Positions 26,852 through 38,130 are shown, numbered from the stretch's first letter. The stretch: DNA of 64,000 nucleotides from Corynebacterium glyciniphilum AJ 3170 (GCF_000626675.1 NZ_CP006842.1:2728001-2792000), one strand, 5' to 3'. Numbers and translations are program-made. The notes: generated by a model from the sequence alone, not told the origin.

Positions 26852-27118
26852 ATGTCCCCGAAGAAGAAACCGCTGCGCCCGATCCACAACAGGATCCGGG
26901 TACTCCGCGCGGAACGGGACATGTCACGCGCGGAGCTGGCGTCGCTGATCGACGTCAACCCCCAGACCGTGGGCGCACTCGAACGGGGCGACCACTCCCC
27001 CAGTCTCGACCTCGCTTTCCGCATCTGCGAGGTCTTCGGCCTTCCGGTCGAGGCAGTGTTCAGCCGCACGGAGTTCGCGCCGATGTCCACCGAGATCTAC
27101 CGGAAGGATCAGCGATGA
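26852..27118 (+). CDS. Small XRE-family (Cro/CI-like) regulator
   Basis: An 88-residue protein that is almost only a helix-turn-helix domain: IRVLRAERDMSRAELASLID, then VNPQTVGALERGDHSPSLDL and AFRICEVFGLPVEAVF. Such compact regulators (YgzD-like) are usually encoded in front of a membrane protein. Here the stop overlaps the next ATG (ATGA), and an ABC transporter follows. It probably autoregulates the operon. Confidence 0.88.
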   Translation: MSPKKKPLRPIHNRIRVLRAERDMSRAELASLIDVNPQTVGALERGDHSPSLDLAFRICEVFGLPVEAVFSRTEFAPMSTEIYRKDQR

Positions 27119-27660
27119 GCTTCATGGAAGCCCTCAACACCTGGGCCGAGAAGCGGGCAGACCGACGGACTGGACGCTGGATCGCCAGAGCAGAGTCCAT
27201 CTCCGGTCATCTGCCGAGGTTGCGAACAGACAGCCGGGTACGCGTCTTGATCCGGATCTATGTCGGGTCCCTGGTGGCAGGACTACTCACTGCAATTGGG
27301 CAGATCTTCTGGGCCCCGTTTCTGTTCGCATGGATTCCGTTCACCCTCATCGTCTGTACAAGCTGGACTATGCTGCGCACCGTAATCAACAGCCGCGACG
27401 TCGCTCCTGACTCCGAACTCGATGAGTACGAAGCGAAGGTTCTCCGTACCTGGCAGGTCGCGGCCTACGGATGGATGACGCTGATCATCCTCACCGTCAG
27501 CATCTTCATGGTGTTCGTAGCTGTATTCAACCCCGACAGTCTCGACCGCTGGGTCTACACCGGCGGGCTTCTCACCATTCTCGGAATGATGTCCGCCACG
27601 GCCCTGCCCACCATCGCCTACGCGACAACCTTCGGCCCTGTTCCCCCGCCAAACAACTAG
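27115..27660 (+). CDS. Membrane protein paired with the XRE regulator
   Basis: A 181-residue protein of unrecognised family. After a basic N-terminus (about 45 residues) there are four hydrophobic helices: GSLVAGLLTAIGQIFWAPF, AWIPFTLIVCTSWTML, WMTLIILTVSIFMVFVAVF and TGGLLTILGMMSATALPTIA. The start overlaps the XRE gene. Pairs of a tiny XRE protein with a four-helix membrane protein are common in actinobacteria and Firmicutes, where the membrane protein may sequester the regulator; that is inference here. Confidence 0.78.
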   Translation: MSFMEALNTWAEKRADRRTGRWIARAESISGHLPRLRTDSRVRVLIRIYVGSLVAGLLTAIGQIFWAPFLFAWIPFTLIVCTSWTMLRTVINSRDVAPDSELDEYEAKVLRTWQVAAYGWMTLIILTVSIFMVFVAVFNPDSLDRWVYTGGLLTILGMMSATALPTIAYATTFGPVPPPNN

Positions 27661-27697
27661 TCTGGCCATTGTCACCCCTCAACCAGAGGAGAACTTC

Positions 27698-28588
27698 ATG
27701 CCCACCCTCGAACTCGACCATCTCAACAAGACCTTCGGAAGCGGTGATTCCGCGGTCCGGGCACTTACGGACATGACCTTCACCGTGCACCCCGGCGAGA
27801 TCTACGGTTTCGTCGGCTCCAACGGCGCCGGTAAATCAACAGCCATGCGCATTGCGCTGGGGGTCCTGGCCTCCGACACCGGCGAAGCCAGAGTCGATGG
27901 CACGCCGATCAACGACGACATACGACGCACCATCGGGTACATGCCGGAAGAACGCGGCCTCTACGACAAAGAGAAGATTGCCGATCAGCTGATCTTCTTC
28001 GGTCGCTTGCACGGCCTCACGAAGCAGGCGGCGACATCCGCCACCACGGATCTCCTGGAACAGCTCGGGCTCGCCGAACGCGCCGAAGCCAAACTCCAGG
28101 AACTCTCCCTGGGTAACCAGCAGCGCGTCCAATTGGCGGCATCGCTGGTACACCATCCTGAACTGCTCATCCTCGACGAGCCCTTCAGCGGGCTCGACCC
28201 TGTCGCCGTGTCCGTGATGAGCGATATGCTCCTGTCGAAGGCCGCCGAGGGGGTGCCTGTACTCTTCTCCTCCCACCAGCTTGACCTGGTGCAGAGGCTC
28301 TGCCACCGGGTAGGCATCATCACCAGGGGTGAGATGAAGGCGGAAGGGACCGTCGACGACCTCCGCAGCCGCGGGCCGGTGCTGTACGAGGTGTCGACGA
28401 CGGCGCGTGACTGGTATCCGGCCGGCACCCGTGTGATCGCGTCCGACGAGAACTCGGTCGTCCTCGACGCCGGCCATGTCGGCGACCAGGAGATCCTTCA
28501 CGCCGCCCTCGACGCCGGCACTGTCCACGGCTTCACCCGACGTGTCCCCGATCTCACCGATCTTTTCAAGGAGGTCGTCTCCGCATGA
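27698..28588 (+). CDS. ABC transporter ATP-binding protein (NatA-like)
   Basis: A 296-residue ATPase. Walker A is GSNGAGKST, the signature LSLGNQQRVQLAASL and Walker B LLILDEPFSGLDPVAV, followed by SSHQLDLVQRLC. The ~70-residue C-terminal extension resembles DUF4162 of sodium/drug exporters. AGAGGAG precedes the ATG. It forms an ABC-2 exporter with the next gene (ATGA overlap). The substrate may be sodium, a lipid or an antimicrobial. Confidence 0.93.
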   Translation: MPTLELDHLNKTFGSGDSAVRALTDMTFTVHPGEIYGFVGSNGAGKSTAMRIALGVLASDTGEARVDGTPINDDIRRTIGYMPEERGLYDKEKIADQLIFFGRLHGLTKQAATSATTDLLEQLGLAERAEAKLQELSLGNQQRVQLAASLVHHPELLILDEPFSGLDPVAVSVMSDMLLSKAAEGVPVLFSSHQLDLVQRLCHRVGIITRGEMKAEGTVDDLRSRGPVLYEVSTTARDWYPAGTRVIASDENSVVLDAGHVGDQEILHAALDAGTVHGFTRRVPDLTDLFKEVVSA

Positions 28589-29790
28589 GCACGCGAACAA
28601 CACCCAGCGCGGGCGCGCCCGGCTACTCGCGGGCCAGCGCCATCCGCACCGTCACAGGACGGGAAATCCAGGTCGCGACGAAGAACAAGGGCATCATAGC
28701 CACCTTCATCATTGTCCTGATCGTCGTTGTCGGCGCCATCTTCGTCATCAACTACTTCACCAACAAGGACAGCGACAACCCGGAACTCCTCGTCTCGGGC
28801 GCAGACGTAGCCGTCGTCTCTGAAATCGCTGGCGACGGTATCGATGTGAGCACCGTCGATGGCCGGGATGCCGCTGTATCCGCCGTCGAGGACGGAAAAG
28901 ACGCCGCACTCGTCCGAACCGACGACAGCTTCGAACTCCTCAGTGACGGTAGCCCGGACGCTTCCCTCTCCGCCGCTGCACAGGCTGCGGCCTCAGCAAT
29001 CGCCCAGAACGACGCGTTAACCTCTGTCGGGGTCGACCCTGCGGAGTTCACCGCTGCTCTTCCCGATGCCACGGTGACCACGACCGACATCTCCGATGAC
29101 GCGCAGGAAGACACGATCGCCGCCGTGGTCACCACCATGCTCGGCACCATGGTCGTGCTGACCTTTATCATGATCTTCGCCGGAAACGTCGGCGGGCGGG
29201 TCACAGAAGAGAAGTCCTCCCGCGTCGTCGAGATCATCCTCGCGACCATCCGTCCGATCGACCTGCTCATCGGCAAGGTTCTGGCCATGCTTGTCATCGG
29301 TTTCATCGGTACTGTCGTCATCCTAGGAGTCGCAATGGCTGCCTTGAGCACGACAGGCATGCTCGACGACATCCAGGTAGATGCAGCGACGCTACCGGTT
29401 CTCCTCGTCTCCTTCATCCTGGGCATGCTCTTCTTCAGTGCCCTCTACGCCGCTGCCGGATCGCTCGTGAGCAAGGCCGAGGACCTCAGCAGCACCCAGA
29501 TGCCGGTGATGCTGATCTTCTTCGCGGTGATGTACCCACCGATCTTCGGGTGGAGCGCCCCGGATTCCACGGTGATGCAGGTTCTGTCGTGGGTGCCGCC
29601 GATGTCCCTGGGGGTCGCGCCGATGCGTTATGCCGCCGGTGACATGTCCCTCGGATTGTTGGCTGCGTCCTACGCGCTCCTGGCACTGACCACTCTCCTG
29701 GTCCTGCTCCTGGTCGCCCGCATCTACCGGGGATCGATCCTGAACAACGGCAAGAAGATGACCTGGATGCGTGCCATCCGCTCCAGCTAG
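28585..29790 (+). CDS. ABC-2 type permease (NatB-like)
   Basis: A 401-residue permease. After an N-terminal cytoplasmic stretch comes one helix (IIATFIIVLIVVVGAIFV), an extracytoplasmic domain of about 120 residues, then a block of helices beginning VVTTMLGTMVVLTFIMIF with GRVTEEKSSRVVEIILATIR, the NatB/ABC-2 motif before helix 3. It partners the preceding ATPase. A long imperfect hairpin follows the stop. Confidence 0.9.
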   Translation: MSTRTTPSAGAPGYSRASAIRTVTGREIQVATKNKGIIATFIIVLIVVVGAIFVINYFTNKDSDNPELLVSGADVAVVSEIAGDGIDVSTVDGRDAAVSAVEDGKDAALVRTDDSFELLSDGSPDASLSAAAQAAASAIAQNDALTSVGVDPAEFTAALPDATVTTTDISDDAQEDTIAAVVTTMLGTMVVLTFIMIFAGNVGGRVTEEKSSRVVEIILATIRPIDLLIGKVLAMLVIGFIGTVVILGVAMAALSTTGMLDDIQVDAATLPVLLVSFILGMLFFSALYAAAGSLVSKAEDLSSTQMPVMLIFFAVMYPPIFGWSAPDSTVMQVLSWVPPMSLGVAPMRYAAGDMSLGLLAASYALLALTTLLVLLLVARIYRGSILNNGKKMTWMRAIRSS

Positions 29791-29805
29791 GCGGCGACCA
29801 GTGTC

Positions 29806-29865
29806 ATCTGAGCCACCGTAGGGGTCATATTTCTTCTCGGAATTGACCTCTGCGGTGACTCAGAT
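29806..29865. terminator. Imperfect 22-bp dyad after the ABC operon
   Basis: Segment 29806-29827 pairs with 29844-29865 with three mismatches or wobbles, loop 16 nt. Most likely a terminator of the ABC operon. As it precedes uraD it could also be a regulatory site. Confidence 0.5.
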
Positions 29866-29939
29866 CGTCAACGCTCTCAGCCTCGGGTGTTCACCACAGC
29901 GAAACGGGACTGAAATGCACCACCAGTTCACTGGGGAGC

Positions 29940-30440
29940 ATGATTGACACCGTTCCCGTCACCACCGTCGATGAACTCAACAGGATGACTCCCACCCAGG
30001 TCGCAGACATGATCGGAGACCTGCTGTATTCCCCCCAGCTCGGAGCGGCCATCGCTGCAGCCGCCCCCTTCAGAAGCCTCGAGCATGTGCTCGACGCGGC
30101 TCACCGTGAGCTGTTGCGCCTACCGCGCGTCGAGATCCTCGCCAGTATCCAGGCCCACCCGGTGCTGGGAGAGAAAACCACCGACTCCTATTCACGCGAA
30201 GAACAGTCGTTCATCCTCGACTCACCGCCCGAAGTCCTCGTCGAGATCGCCGACCTCTGCCAGCGCTACGAGGCACGGTTCCACCACATCTTCCTGGTCT
30301 GCGCCCAGGGCATCGGCGGGCATGAAGTACTGCTCCTGCTCAAACGTCGGCTGGAGAATCCCACAGTCACCGAATGGGAAACCACCGTGCGTGAACTCGG
30401 GAGGATCAACGTCCTCCGGTTACGAACGGTGGTCCGGTAG
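29940..30440 (+). CDS. uraD: OHCU decarboxylase (urate catabolism)
   Basis: Decarboxylates 2-oxo-4-hydroxy-4-carboxy-5-ureidoimidazoline to (S)-allantoin, the last step of urate oxidation. It has 166 residues. The motifs AHPVLGE (catalytic His) and SREEQSF (catalytic Glu) are in place, as are RYEARFHHIFLVCAQG and the closing ELGRINVLRL. A short GGGGAGC lies just before the ATG. No other urate or allantoin gene is in the window, which is unusual for this enzyme; a purine permease lies 9 kb away. Confidence 0.85.
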   Translation: MIDTVPVTTVDELNRMTPTQVADMIGDLLYSPQLGAAIAAAAPFRSLEHVLDAAHRELLRLPRVEILASIQAHPVLGEKTTDSYSREEQSFILDSPPEVLVEIADLCQRYEARFHHIFLVCAQGIGGHEVLLLLKRRLENPTVTEWETTVRELGRINVLRLRTVVR

Positions 30441-30457
30441 CTCGACCTGCCTGACTG

Positions 30458-30817
30458 CTAACGCGCGTCCACCAGGTCGATGATGAAGACCAGGGTGCGT
30501 CCTGCCAACGGGTTGCCCGCCCCGGCGGGGCCGTAGGCGAGCTCCGGGGGGATGGTGAGCTTCCGACGCCCGTTGACTTTCATGCCCGGGATACCCTCCT
30601 GCCAGCCCTGGATGAGGCCGGAGAGGGGGAACTCGATGGTTTGTCCACGGTCCCAGGAGGAGTCGAATTCCTGCCCGGACTCGTAGTCGACCCCCACATA
30701 GTGCACCTCGACCATGCCACCGGCCACGGCTTCGGCACCGTCACCGACGGTGATGTCCTCGATGACCAGTTGAGAGGGCGCGGGGCCGGACTGGGGATCG
30801 ATGGTGGGCTTGCTCAT
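30458..30817 (-). CDS. FKBP-type peptidyl-prolyl isomerase
   Basis: A 119-residue cytoplasmic PPIase speeding proline isomerisation during folding. Conserved segments are VEVHYVGVDYESGQEFDSSW, IQGWQEGIPGMKVNGRRKLT, PPELAYGPAGAG and LVFIIDLVDAR. No signal peptide. AGGAG precedes the ATG. Downstream of gltA but separated from it by a strong terminator; it probably has its own promoter. Confidence 0.95.
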   Translation of the reverse strand: MSKPTIDPQSGPAPSQLVIEDITVGDGAEAVAGGMVEVHYVGVDYESGQEFDSSWDRGQTIEFPLSGLIQGWQEGIPGMKVNGRRKLTIPPELAYGPAGAGNPLAGRTLVFIIDLVDAR

Positions 30818-30895
30818 GGAACGTCTCCTGAAGTTTCGCGGGCGTACTAACTGTCTCAGATTACCAGTACACCCCCGGCAGCAGGCGAAACGGCG

Positions 30896-30933
30896 GATGC
30901 CCGGCCGCTGCAGTGTCGCAGCGGCCGGGCATC
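30896..30933 (-). terminator. 16-bp terminator hairpin of gltA
   Basis: Segment 30896-30911 pairs perfectly with 30918-30933, loop 6 nt. It lies 33 bp after the gltA stop on the minus strand. Confidence 0.75.
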
Positions 30934-30965
30934 GGGAGACAGTCCGTCAGACTGCGGCTTTCAAC

Positions 30966-33724
<2,759 letters not shown>

Positions 33725-33783
33725 CGGCAGAGGCAGGGACACACCCGGACGCCCCGTCACCCTGGTACCCCTGCACCTGACTC

Positions 33784-33813
33784 ACCCCCGGAAGCTCACG
33801 GTCTTCCGGGGGT
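33784..33813 (+). terminator. Intrinsic terminator of serC
   Basis: ACCCCCGGAAG (33784-33794) pairs with CTTCCGGGGGT (33803-33813) and is followed by TTTCTG. The -10 of sepH starts 9 bp later. Confidence 0.75.
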
Positions 33814-33821
33814 TTCTGCGC

Positions 33822-33827
33822 TACTGT
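33822..33827 (+). promoter_or_regulatory. -10 element (TACTGT) of sepH
   Basis: TACTGT overlaps an upstream GTG that could otherwise be taken as the start. Its position shows that sepH begins further downstream, at the ATG with GGAGG. Confidence 0.45.
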
Positions 33828-33861
33828 GGCGGAAAACACCCAGTGGATGGAGGTCCCACCG

Positions 33862-34953
33862 ATGCAGGAACTGCGGTTCGTCAAAGACGACAGCGACCGG
33901 GCGTCCCTCGTTCTCCGCATGACCACCGATGAGGGCACCGGCGACACCCCTCGTGACGCCTCTGGTGACGTCACAGAGAGCGCGGGCGTCGCGGAGTTCT
34001 TCCTGCCGGTCACCGACGAACTGACGGAGTTCCTCGGCATTCCCACCGCAGTTCCGGAAACGACGGAGACAGAAGACGCCGCAGGGACGACGGATCCCGG
34101 GGCCCCTGACACCCCCCGGGACCCGGCCGCACGTGTTGTCGCACCGCTCTCCTCCGGTACACCGGAGCCGGTCGCGGTCCCAACGCGCGAGCGTGTTCAC
34201 CTGCGGCCCAAGGAGATCCAGGACCGCATCCGCCATGGCGAAACCGTCGAGCAGATCGTCGCGGACACCGGAATGGAAGACCGCCGCGTCCGTCCTTTCG
34301 CCGTCCCGATCGCGATGGAACGCAACCGCATCGCCGACATGGCCCGGGACGCGCACCCGGTCCGGGCGGACGGGCCGACGGACAGTCCGCTGCGTGAAGT
34401 CCTGGCCGGCGCATTCGCCGCTCGGGGTGAGAGCCTGCGTGCGTCGGAATGGTCCGCAGCGATGGACTCCTCGGACCACTGGGTCATTTCGGTGAGCTGG
34501 ACGAAGGGGAACCGTGAAGGAGGGTCCCGGTTTGTCGCTGACTTCCGTTACGTGCCTGGCGAGGACGGTCCCGCGACAGCAGAGCCGGTGAATTCGGTCG
34601 CCTCGGACCTGATCGACCCCCGTTTCGAACGACCTGTCCGCACGGTCTCGCCTGTCGTACCGACCAGTCGTCAGGACGATGTCGAAGACGAAGACCCGGA
34701 CGATCCGGCGGGAGAGTCGGGCGTCCCGTCGCGCGACAACGATGCGACCCGCCCGGACAACAGGCCGGTCGATGCGGCATCTGACCCGACGGCGGATGCT
34801 CCCGTGGACCTTTTCGGACGTCGCACACACCCTGCTGGCGGGGACAACGACTCAGCCAAGCGGAAGAAGAAGGCCGTCACACCCCACTGGGAGGACGTCC
34901 TTCTCGGAGTACGGACGAACCCCAAGGCCAACGGCCGGAACAAGAAGAAGTAG
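33862..34953 (+). CDS. sepH: Septation protein SepH (DUF3071)
   Basis: A 363-residue FtsZ-interacting regulator of cell division in actinobacteria. The N-terminal DUF3071 domain covers about 160 residues: MQELRFVKDDSDRASLVLR, then HLRPKEIQDRIRHGETVEQI and RRVRPFAVPIAMERNRIADM, which is a helix-turn-helix-like DNA-binding segment. The C-terminal half is acidic, Pro/Asp-rich and disordered-looking, ending in a Lys-rich tail. The ATG at 33862 is preferred (GGAGG 8 nt upstream) over ATG 33847 and GTG 33826. serC-sepH adjacency is conserved in mycobacteria. Confidence 0.92.
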   Translation: MQELRFVKDDSDRASLVLRMTTDEGTGDTPRDASGDVTESAGVAEFFLPVTDELTEFLGIPTAVPETTETEDAAGTTDPGAPDTPRDPAARVVAPLSSGTPEPVAVPTRERVHLRPKEIQDRIRHGETVEQIVADTGMEDRRVRPFAVPIAMERNRIADMARDAHPVRADGPTDSPLREVLAGAFAARGESLRASEWSAAMDSSDHWVISVSWTKGNREGGSRFVADFRYVPGEDGPATAEPVNSVASDLIDPRFERPVRTVSPVVPTSRQDDVEDEDPDDPAGESGVPSRDNDATRPDNRPVDAASDPTADAPVDLFGRRTHPAGGDNDSAKRKKKAVTPHWEDVLLGVRTNPKANGRNKKK

Positions 34954-34959
34954 ACGACG

Positions 34960-35904
34960 GTGGGCTCCCCCGACTCCTCCGGTTCCACCGGTGCGCCTGA
35001 CACGGTGGTGACCCTCTGGTTCGCCACTGCAGCGGTCCCGCGGGACGTTCTCACGGCCGAACCTGCCCCCGACCGCGGTTTCGCCCGGAAGTACCTCGCT
35101 CAACTCGGGGTCCGTCTAGAGGCCGAAAGTGACGGTACATCGACCCTCTTCGGGGACTTCTCTTCGCCGACGCATATCGGCGACTTCGACATGAACAGGT
35201 CCGCTCCCCCGGGGCGCCGCGAGTTCTATATCGGCGGGTATACGGGTCTATCGATCGTGCAGACGGTCCTCCCCGATGCCGGACTCTTGTCGGAGGTTCC
35301 CGTGCCTCTGCGGGACCTCATCGCCGCTGCGGACATTTACGTGACCTGCCGCACCCCGGACGATCCGGACGGGCTTGGCGGCTTCGCCCACTGGTCGGGC
35401 GGTGTACTCAAACGGTGCTTCACAGCCACCCGCGACAAGATCCTCGAGGACAACGGGCTTCCCGAACCGTTCGAGGCGCCCTTCTGGGAAGGCAACGTGG
35501 AGGCCTCCGGAATTCAGCTGCCGTTCCGCCCCGGGGAATTCGCTGCGGCGGCAGAGGAGTACTGGCTCGGTTTCCGTGTGGAGCGCGAAGGAATCGACAT
35601 CCCGGTCTGCGCCTTCGCCCTGGACGGGCGCCCGGCGTCACGGCCCGGTCGCAGAGATTCCGGTTCATCAACGGCGCCGCACCGTCCCGTCAGCGCCGTC
35701 ACCCCGAACACTCCCGGGTACGACGACTACGCCGACGGCAAGGAGTCCGCCACCAAAGCAACCCCCGATCTGCTTAAGGGGGCGGCACTCTCCGCAGTGA
35801 CCGGGGTGGGACGCGGACTTCGTGGCGGTGTGCGTCTGTTCCAGACAGGCGCACACCGTATCGGCGACGAAGTCCGGCGACGCGCCCGCAACGCCGGACG
35901 CTAG
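34960..35904 (+). CDS. Hypothetical protein following sepH (possibly DUF6928-like)
   Basis: A 314-residue soluble protein whose family is not certain. Segments such as VVTLWFATAAVPRDVLTA, REFYIGGYTGLSIVQTVLP and AADIYVTCRTPDDPDGLGGF, ending GFAHWSGGVLKR, recall actinobacterial DUF6928 proteins. The last 60 residues are low-complexity with a C-terminal basic amphipathic tail (RRRARNAGR). The GTG start lies 7 nt after the sepH stop, so the two are co-transcribed. A link to sepH function is inference only. Confidence 0.65.
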   Translation: MGSPDSSGSTGAPDTVVTLWFATAAVPRDVLTAEPAPDRGFARKYLAQLGVRLEAESDGTSTLFGDFSSPTHIGDFDMNRSAPPGRREFYIGGYTGLSIVQTVLPDAGLLSEVPVPLRDLIAAADIYVTCRTPDDPDGLGGFAHWSGGVLKRCFTATRDKILEDNGLPEPFEAPFWEGNVEASGIQLPFRPGEFAAAAEEYWLGFRVEREGIDIPVCAFALDGRPASRPGRRDSGSSTAPHRPVSAVTPNTPGYDDYADGKESATKATPDLLKGAALSAVTGVGRGLRGGVRLFQTGAHRIGDEVRRRARNAGR

Positions 35905-35911
35905 GTCACAC

Positions 35912-36961
35912 TCACCGGTCCTCCGTCGCACGTGAATGGTGCTGTCCCCGTGGTGCGAGTGTCGCCAACCCCAGGCCGAAGATAACCCAGGCCGTCAACA
36001 CCCACCAGGGCATCGTTGCACTCGCGTCAGGGAAGTAACTCACCGTGCGGGTGAGAGTCGTCGTCGCTCCCGGAATGAGCCACTGTCCGATATGCCCGAG
36101 CGCTGCCGGCAAGAACTGGTACGGCACAGCGAACGCTGCCCACGGCATGGCCGCGAACAGTGTCAGCACAGCGGATAGGCCAAGTCCCCTCTTTCCGAGA
36201 ATAGAGTGCATCCCCACGAACAGGGCGCTCGTGGCCGTGAGGGAGAGCGTCAGCGCCAGCCATACCGTCCCGAAGACACCCGGATACACCTGCAGCCATG
36301 ATCCCAGGACAAGCGCCAGGACGAACCCGGCACCGATGCCGAATCCCAGGACTGCACTGACTCGTTGCCAACGTCCGACGACAGAGAACGATATGAGGAC
36401 ACTCACCAACAAGGCACCCACCGTCAGCGGAATTCCTGCCGTGGTCATCCCCACCCCGTTCGGGTCTCCATCCGAATAGGGAGCGACGTCAGTGTTCTGC
36501 ACCATGGGCAGGCTACCCGGCACTTCCGATTCCGAGATTCCTTCAGCTACCCCTGCATACGCCTGCTCGCTGACTATCGACTGAAGACGGGAGGATATCT
36601 CCGCCATGATGGCATCAGGTACCTGCCCGTTCGCCGAGGCGGTCAGTACCTCAGGCTCCTGTTCAAGCACCAGCGCCCCGATGAAGTCACGTTGCTTAAT
36701 GCCTTCCACGGCGGCAGGTCGGTCTCCGACGCTCACAAGATCGACGATCTCTCCCAGCTCATTTCCTGCAGCCTGAGTGAACCCGTCAACTGCCTCTGAA
36801 GGACCTGCCACAGCCACCGACATACCGTCTGGTTCTGCTTCTGCTGACGGCCAGACGAATGCGAGAACCAGCAACGTCAACGCCAGTGTCGTAGCGGAAA
36901 CAACACCGCACACTGTGCCCCAACGGCTGGTAGCGTCCTGCACTTCTTCGGTCGTACTCAT
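35912..36961 (-). CDS. ABC-2-like membrane protein, probable TetR target
   Basis: A 349-residue membrane protein. There is an N-terminal helix (VCGVVSATTLALTLLVLAFV), an extracytoplasmic domain of about 150 residues, then five to six helices (TVGALLVSVLISFSVVG onward). The layout matches ABC-2/YhgE-SNG1-type permeases, but no ATPase is adjacent. The ATG at 36961 follows AGAGG; longer frames run through the operator. It is divergent from a TetR gene with a palindrome between them, the usual layout of a repressed efflux system. Confidence 0.75.
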   Translation of the reverse strand: MSTTEEVQDATSRWGTVCGVVSATTLALTLLVLAFVWPSAEAEPDGMSVAVAGPSEAVDGFTQAAGNELGEIVDLVSVGDRPAAVEGIKQRDFIGALVLEQEPEVLTASANGQVPDAIMAEISSRLQSIVSEQAYAGVAEGISESEVPGSLPMVQNTDVAPYSDGDPNGVGMTTAGIPLTVGALLVSVLISFSVVGRWQRVSAVLGFGIGAGFVLALVLGSWLQVYPGVFGTVWLALTLSLTATSALFVGMHSILGKRGLGLSAVLTLFAAMPWAAFAVPYQFLPAALGHIGQWLIPGATTTLTRTVSYFPDASATMPWWVLTAWVIFGLGLATLAPRGQHHSRATEDR

Positions 36962-36980
36962 GCCAACCTCTTCAAAAAAC

Positions 36981-37000
36981 GAATGTTCATTCTCTATAGT
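36981..37000. promoter_or_regulatory. TetR-type operator and overlapping divergent -10 elements
   Basis: GAATGTTCATTC (36981-36992) is a palindrome with a two-base centre, typical of TetR/AcrR operators. It abuts TATAGT (36995-37000, plus strand) and TATAGA (36993-36998 on the minus strand). One bound repressor would therefore block both the tetR gene and the membrane-protein gene. Confidence 0.65.
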
Positions 37001-37097
37001 GTCCATGAGAAGATTCTCCGGGTCAAGAGGCACGACACAACCATGCCAGTAAGATGTTCCCCACCAACGTCCATGCAGAGAGGCAGCGACCAACTCC

Positions 37098-37694
37098 ATG
37101 CCGAGGATCAGTCCTGAACGTCGCCAAGCCCGACGAGAGCAGATCGCCCGTGCAGCAGTGGAACAATTCGCTGCACGTGGCATCCACTCAACGTCGATGG
37201 CAAATATCATCGACGCATCGGGCCTCTCGGCCGGGGCCCTCTACACGCACTTCACGGGCAAGGACGAGATCATCACCTATGTGGCCCGCACGACTGTGAG
37301 CGGCATCTTCACCGGATTCAGCGAGCTACTTCACCGCTCCCCGCCACCGTCTCCCGGTGCCCTCATGGAACGCATCACAGAGCGGATCGACAGCGCCGAT
37401 GTTCCTGTCGGGTTCATTGTGCAGGTCTGGTCCGAGGCGGTCACGAACCCGACTGTCCGCGACGCAGCCAACGAAGTCTACGGCGAAGCCTTCGGCTTTC
37501 TCCACCAATATTCCCGCTCGTGGCTCTCGACAGCCGGGGGCCTCGACGGTCAGCAAGCAGATGCCCAAGCGCCCCGACAGGCGCGACTGTTTATCAGCCT
37601 GATCTATGCGCACATTCTGCAATCCTCGATGCTCGACTCTTACGAGACCCCGACATTCCTCGACGACGTCGCCGGGCTCTTCCCCTCGGGTTGA
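37098..37694 (+). CDS. TetR-family regulator
   Basis: A 198-residue regulator. The HTH lies in AAVEQFAARGIHSTSMANII followed by DASGLSAGALYTHFTGKDEI. The ligand-binding half is unrevealing. The mRNA leader is about 90 nt if the TATAGT -10 is used. It probably represses itself and the divergent membrane protein; the inducer is unknown. Confidence 0.9.
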   Translation: MPRISPERRQARREQIARAAVEQFAARGIHSTSMANIIDASGLSAGALYTHFTGKDEIITYVARTTVSGIFTGFSELLHRSPPPSPGALMERITERIDSADVPVGFIVQVWSEAVTNPTVRDAANEVYGEAFGFLHQYSRSWLSTAGGLDGQQADAQAPRQARLFISLIYAHILQSSMLDSYETPTFLDDVAGLFPSG

Positions 37695-37759
37695 CGCCCC
37701 GTCGCAACGCCGGGCAGCCCGGCCGCACGGTCAGCCCGTCCGCTGCAGCAACATAACGG

Positions 37760-38065
37760 TCATTCCTCGTAACGGTCATGCAACCGCATCCACGTGTAGG
37801 GCGGGTCCTGGGGCCACCCTCGGGGCGAGTCCTCCCAGGTCTCCTGGCGTCCGTACGGGGTGAGGTCAAGGAGGTCGAACACCAGCATGAACGGCTCCTC
37901 GCCCCGGGCGAATGTGGACCAGGAGTGGAAGAGCTGCTCACCCTGTCGCACAAAAACGCTCAGTGCCTGGCGTTCCTCGCCGTCGACCGTCGCACCGAAA
38001 TCCTCGTTGAACCTCCGTGCAGCATGTCCCCCTGAGGACACCCACGTGCCGTACGCGCTGAGCTC
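37760..38065 (-). pseudogene. C-terminal relic of a DUF899 (thioredoxin-like) protein
   Basis: About 100 residues on the minus strand closely match the C-terminal end of DUF899 proteins: [20 protein letters not shown], then [32 protein letters not shown] and [11 protein letters not shown]. The N-terminal ~130-150 residues, including the thioredoxin-fold start, are missing; similarity fades near TWVSSGG at about 38055. A GTG at 38041 could still start a 93-residue product. Directly upstream is a 12-bp direct repeat, a possible deletion scar. Confidence 0.7.
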
Positions 38066-38092
38066 AGGATAGCCCGGATCGGCACCTACCGA

Positions 38093-38117
38093 CAGGGCTT
38101 GCTGGCAGGGCTTGCTG
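38093..38117. repeat. 12-bp direct repeat next to the DUF899 relic
   Basis: CAGGGCTTGCTG occurs at 38093-38104 and again at 38106-38117. Flanking CGACAGG (38090-38096) and CCTGTCG (38124-38130) are inverted and may form a weak hairpin after the methyltransferase stop. Confidence 0.55.
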
Positions 38118-38130
38118 ATAGGGCCTGTCG

